A DNA stretch of 5,931 nt, taken from Nocardioides sp. (GTDB lineage: Bacteria; Actinomycetota; Actinomycetes; Propionibacteriales; Nocardioidaceae). The stretch is taken from NCBI GenBank assembly GCA_023252065.1, contig JAHEXO010000159.1:1-5931 (forward strand), written 5' to 3'. The translations under genes were made by a program, and so were the position numbers. Under the pieces are notes generated by a model that worked only from the letters and a program-made list of their open reading frames with translations, was not told the origin of the DNA and ran no database searches. Shown one piece after another: positions 5,448 to 5,931 of this stretch; position 1 is the stretch's first letter, and each line of letters opens with the position of its first letter.

Positions 5448-5931
5448 TCAGGCGACCAGCACGATCTTGCCGATGTGGTCGCCGCTCTCCATCCGACGGT
5501 GGGCCGCGGCCGCGTCGGACAGGGGGAACGTGCGGTCGACCACGGCACGGACGGTGCCGTCGGCGACCAGCGGCCAGACGTGTTCGGCCACCGCGCGGCA
5601 GATGGCCGACTTCTCGCCGACCGGCCGGGCCCGCAGGGTGGTGCCGATGACGGCCGCGCGCTTGCGCATGAGCGCGTTGAGGTCGAGCTCGGCCTTGGTG
5701 CCGCCTTGGAGTCCGATCACGACCAGTCGGCCCTCGAGGGCGAGGACGGCGACGTTGCGGGCGAGGTAGGAGGCCCCCATGTTGTCGAGGACGACGTCGA
5801 CCCCTCGACCGTCGGTGGCCTCGCGGGCCACCGCGACGAAGTCCTCGTCGTGGTAGTCGATGGTGACGTCGGCGCCGAGTTCGGTGCAGAAGGCGCGCTT
5901 CTCAGCCGTGCCGGCCGTGGTCAGCACGGTT
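5448..5931 (-). CDS. NAD(P)H:quinone oxidoreductase, PIG3-type, C-terminal half (5' end outside window)
   Basis: Member of the zinc-free medium-chain dehydrogenase/reductase superfamily, predicted to reduce quinones or other electrophilic carbonyls with NAD(P)H in the cytoplasm. The frame is open to the window edge; about 160 residues of an expected roughly 325 are visible. The GroES-like N-terminal domain and the glycine-rich dinucleotide loop lie outside. Seen are the second half of the Rossmann fold (AEKRAFCTELGADVTIDY, GRGVDVVLDNMG, GRLVVIGLQGG) and a C-terminal block with HVWPLVADGTVRAVVDRTFPL followed by HRRMESGDHIGKIVLVA. That last block is characteristic of the PIG3-like subgroup. A GTG at 5927 could look like a start but falls inside the fold, so it is internal. 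The gene is upstream of bpa on the same strand with a 66-bp gap. Confidence 0.9.
   Translation of the reverse strand, partial: TVLTTAGTAEKRAFCTELGADVTIDYHDEDFVAVAREATDGRGVDVVLDNMGASYLARNVAVLALEGRLVVIGLQGGTKAELDLNALMRKRAAVIGTTLRARPVGEKSAICRAVAEHVWPLVADGTVRAVVDRTFPLSDAAAAHRRMESGDHIGKIVLVA

Noticed and set aside
1..5931. CRISPR array, insertion sequence, prophage or toxin-antitoxin genes
   Set aside because: No repeat-spacer pattern, transposase motifs, terminal inverted repeats or small paired genes were seen on either strand.

Overview
The window is about 5.9 kb of very high-GC DNA from an actinobacterial chromosome. The evidence is strong GC3 bias in every gene, GTG starts, a 4-bp stop/start overlap, an actinobacterial SerRS signature, a bacterial proteasome activator (Bpa/PafE) and a 6C-type small RNA, a class described from Actinobacteria. 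A Nocardioides-like (Propionibacteriales) host would fit, but that is inference. Nothing suggests a phage, plasmid or transposon; this is ordinary chromosome with one disturbed locus.

Region 1 (1-2595, + strand) is a translation/housekeeping cluster: the C-terminal three quarters of seryl-tRNA synthetase, then two Cof-type (HAD-IIB) phosphatases in tandem. The first overlaps the serS stop by 4 bp and the second follows after 10 bp, so the three are probably one translationally coupled operon. Region 2 (2645-3292) encodes a small exported protein with a signal peptide, an NTR/TIMP-like domain and a C-terminal membrane anchor. Region 3 (3334-4044) is an intact OmpR/PhoB-type response regulator.

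Region 4 (4045-4800) is the most interesting part. A roughly 390-bp non-coding stretch after the response regulator holds two adjacent perfect palindromes, a possible promoter, an AC-rich direct repeat, and a small-RNA gene with two hairpins that each expose exactly six cytosines in the loop, followed by an 11-bp perfect terminator-like hairpin. This matches the architecture of the actinobacterial 6C RNA. Just downstream lies a wrecked sensor histidine kinase. Its start and first membrane segment are in one frame, the last ATP-binding box is in another, and the whole catalytic middle is missing. The response regulator next door may therefore have lost its kinase, unless this is an assembly error.

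Region 5 (4809-5931, - strand) converges on the kinase remnant. It holds bpa, encoding the ATP-independent proteasome activator with a C-terminal Met-Tyr-Leu motif and a candidate leaderless promoter, and upstream of it the C-terminal half of a PIG3-type NAD(P)H:quinone oxidoreductase that runs off the window end.
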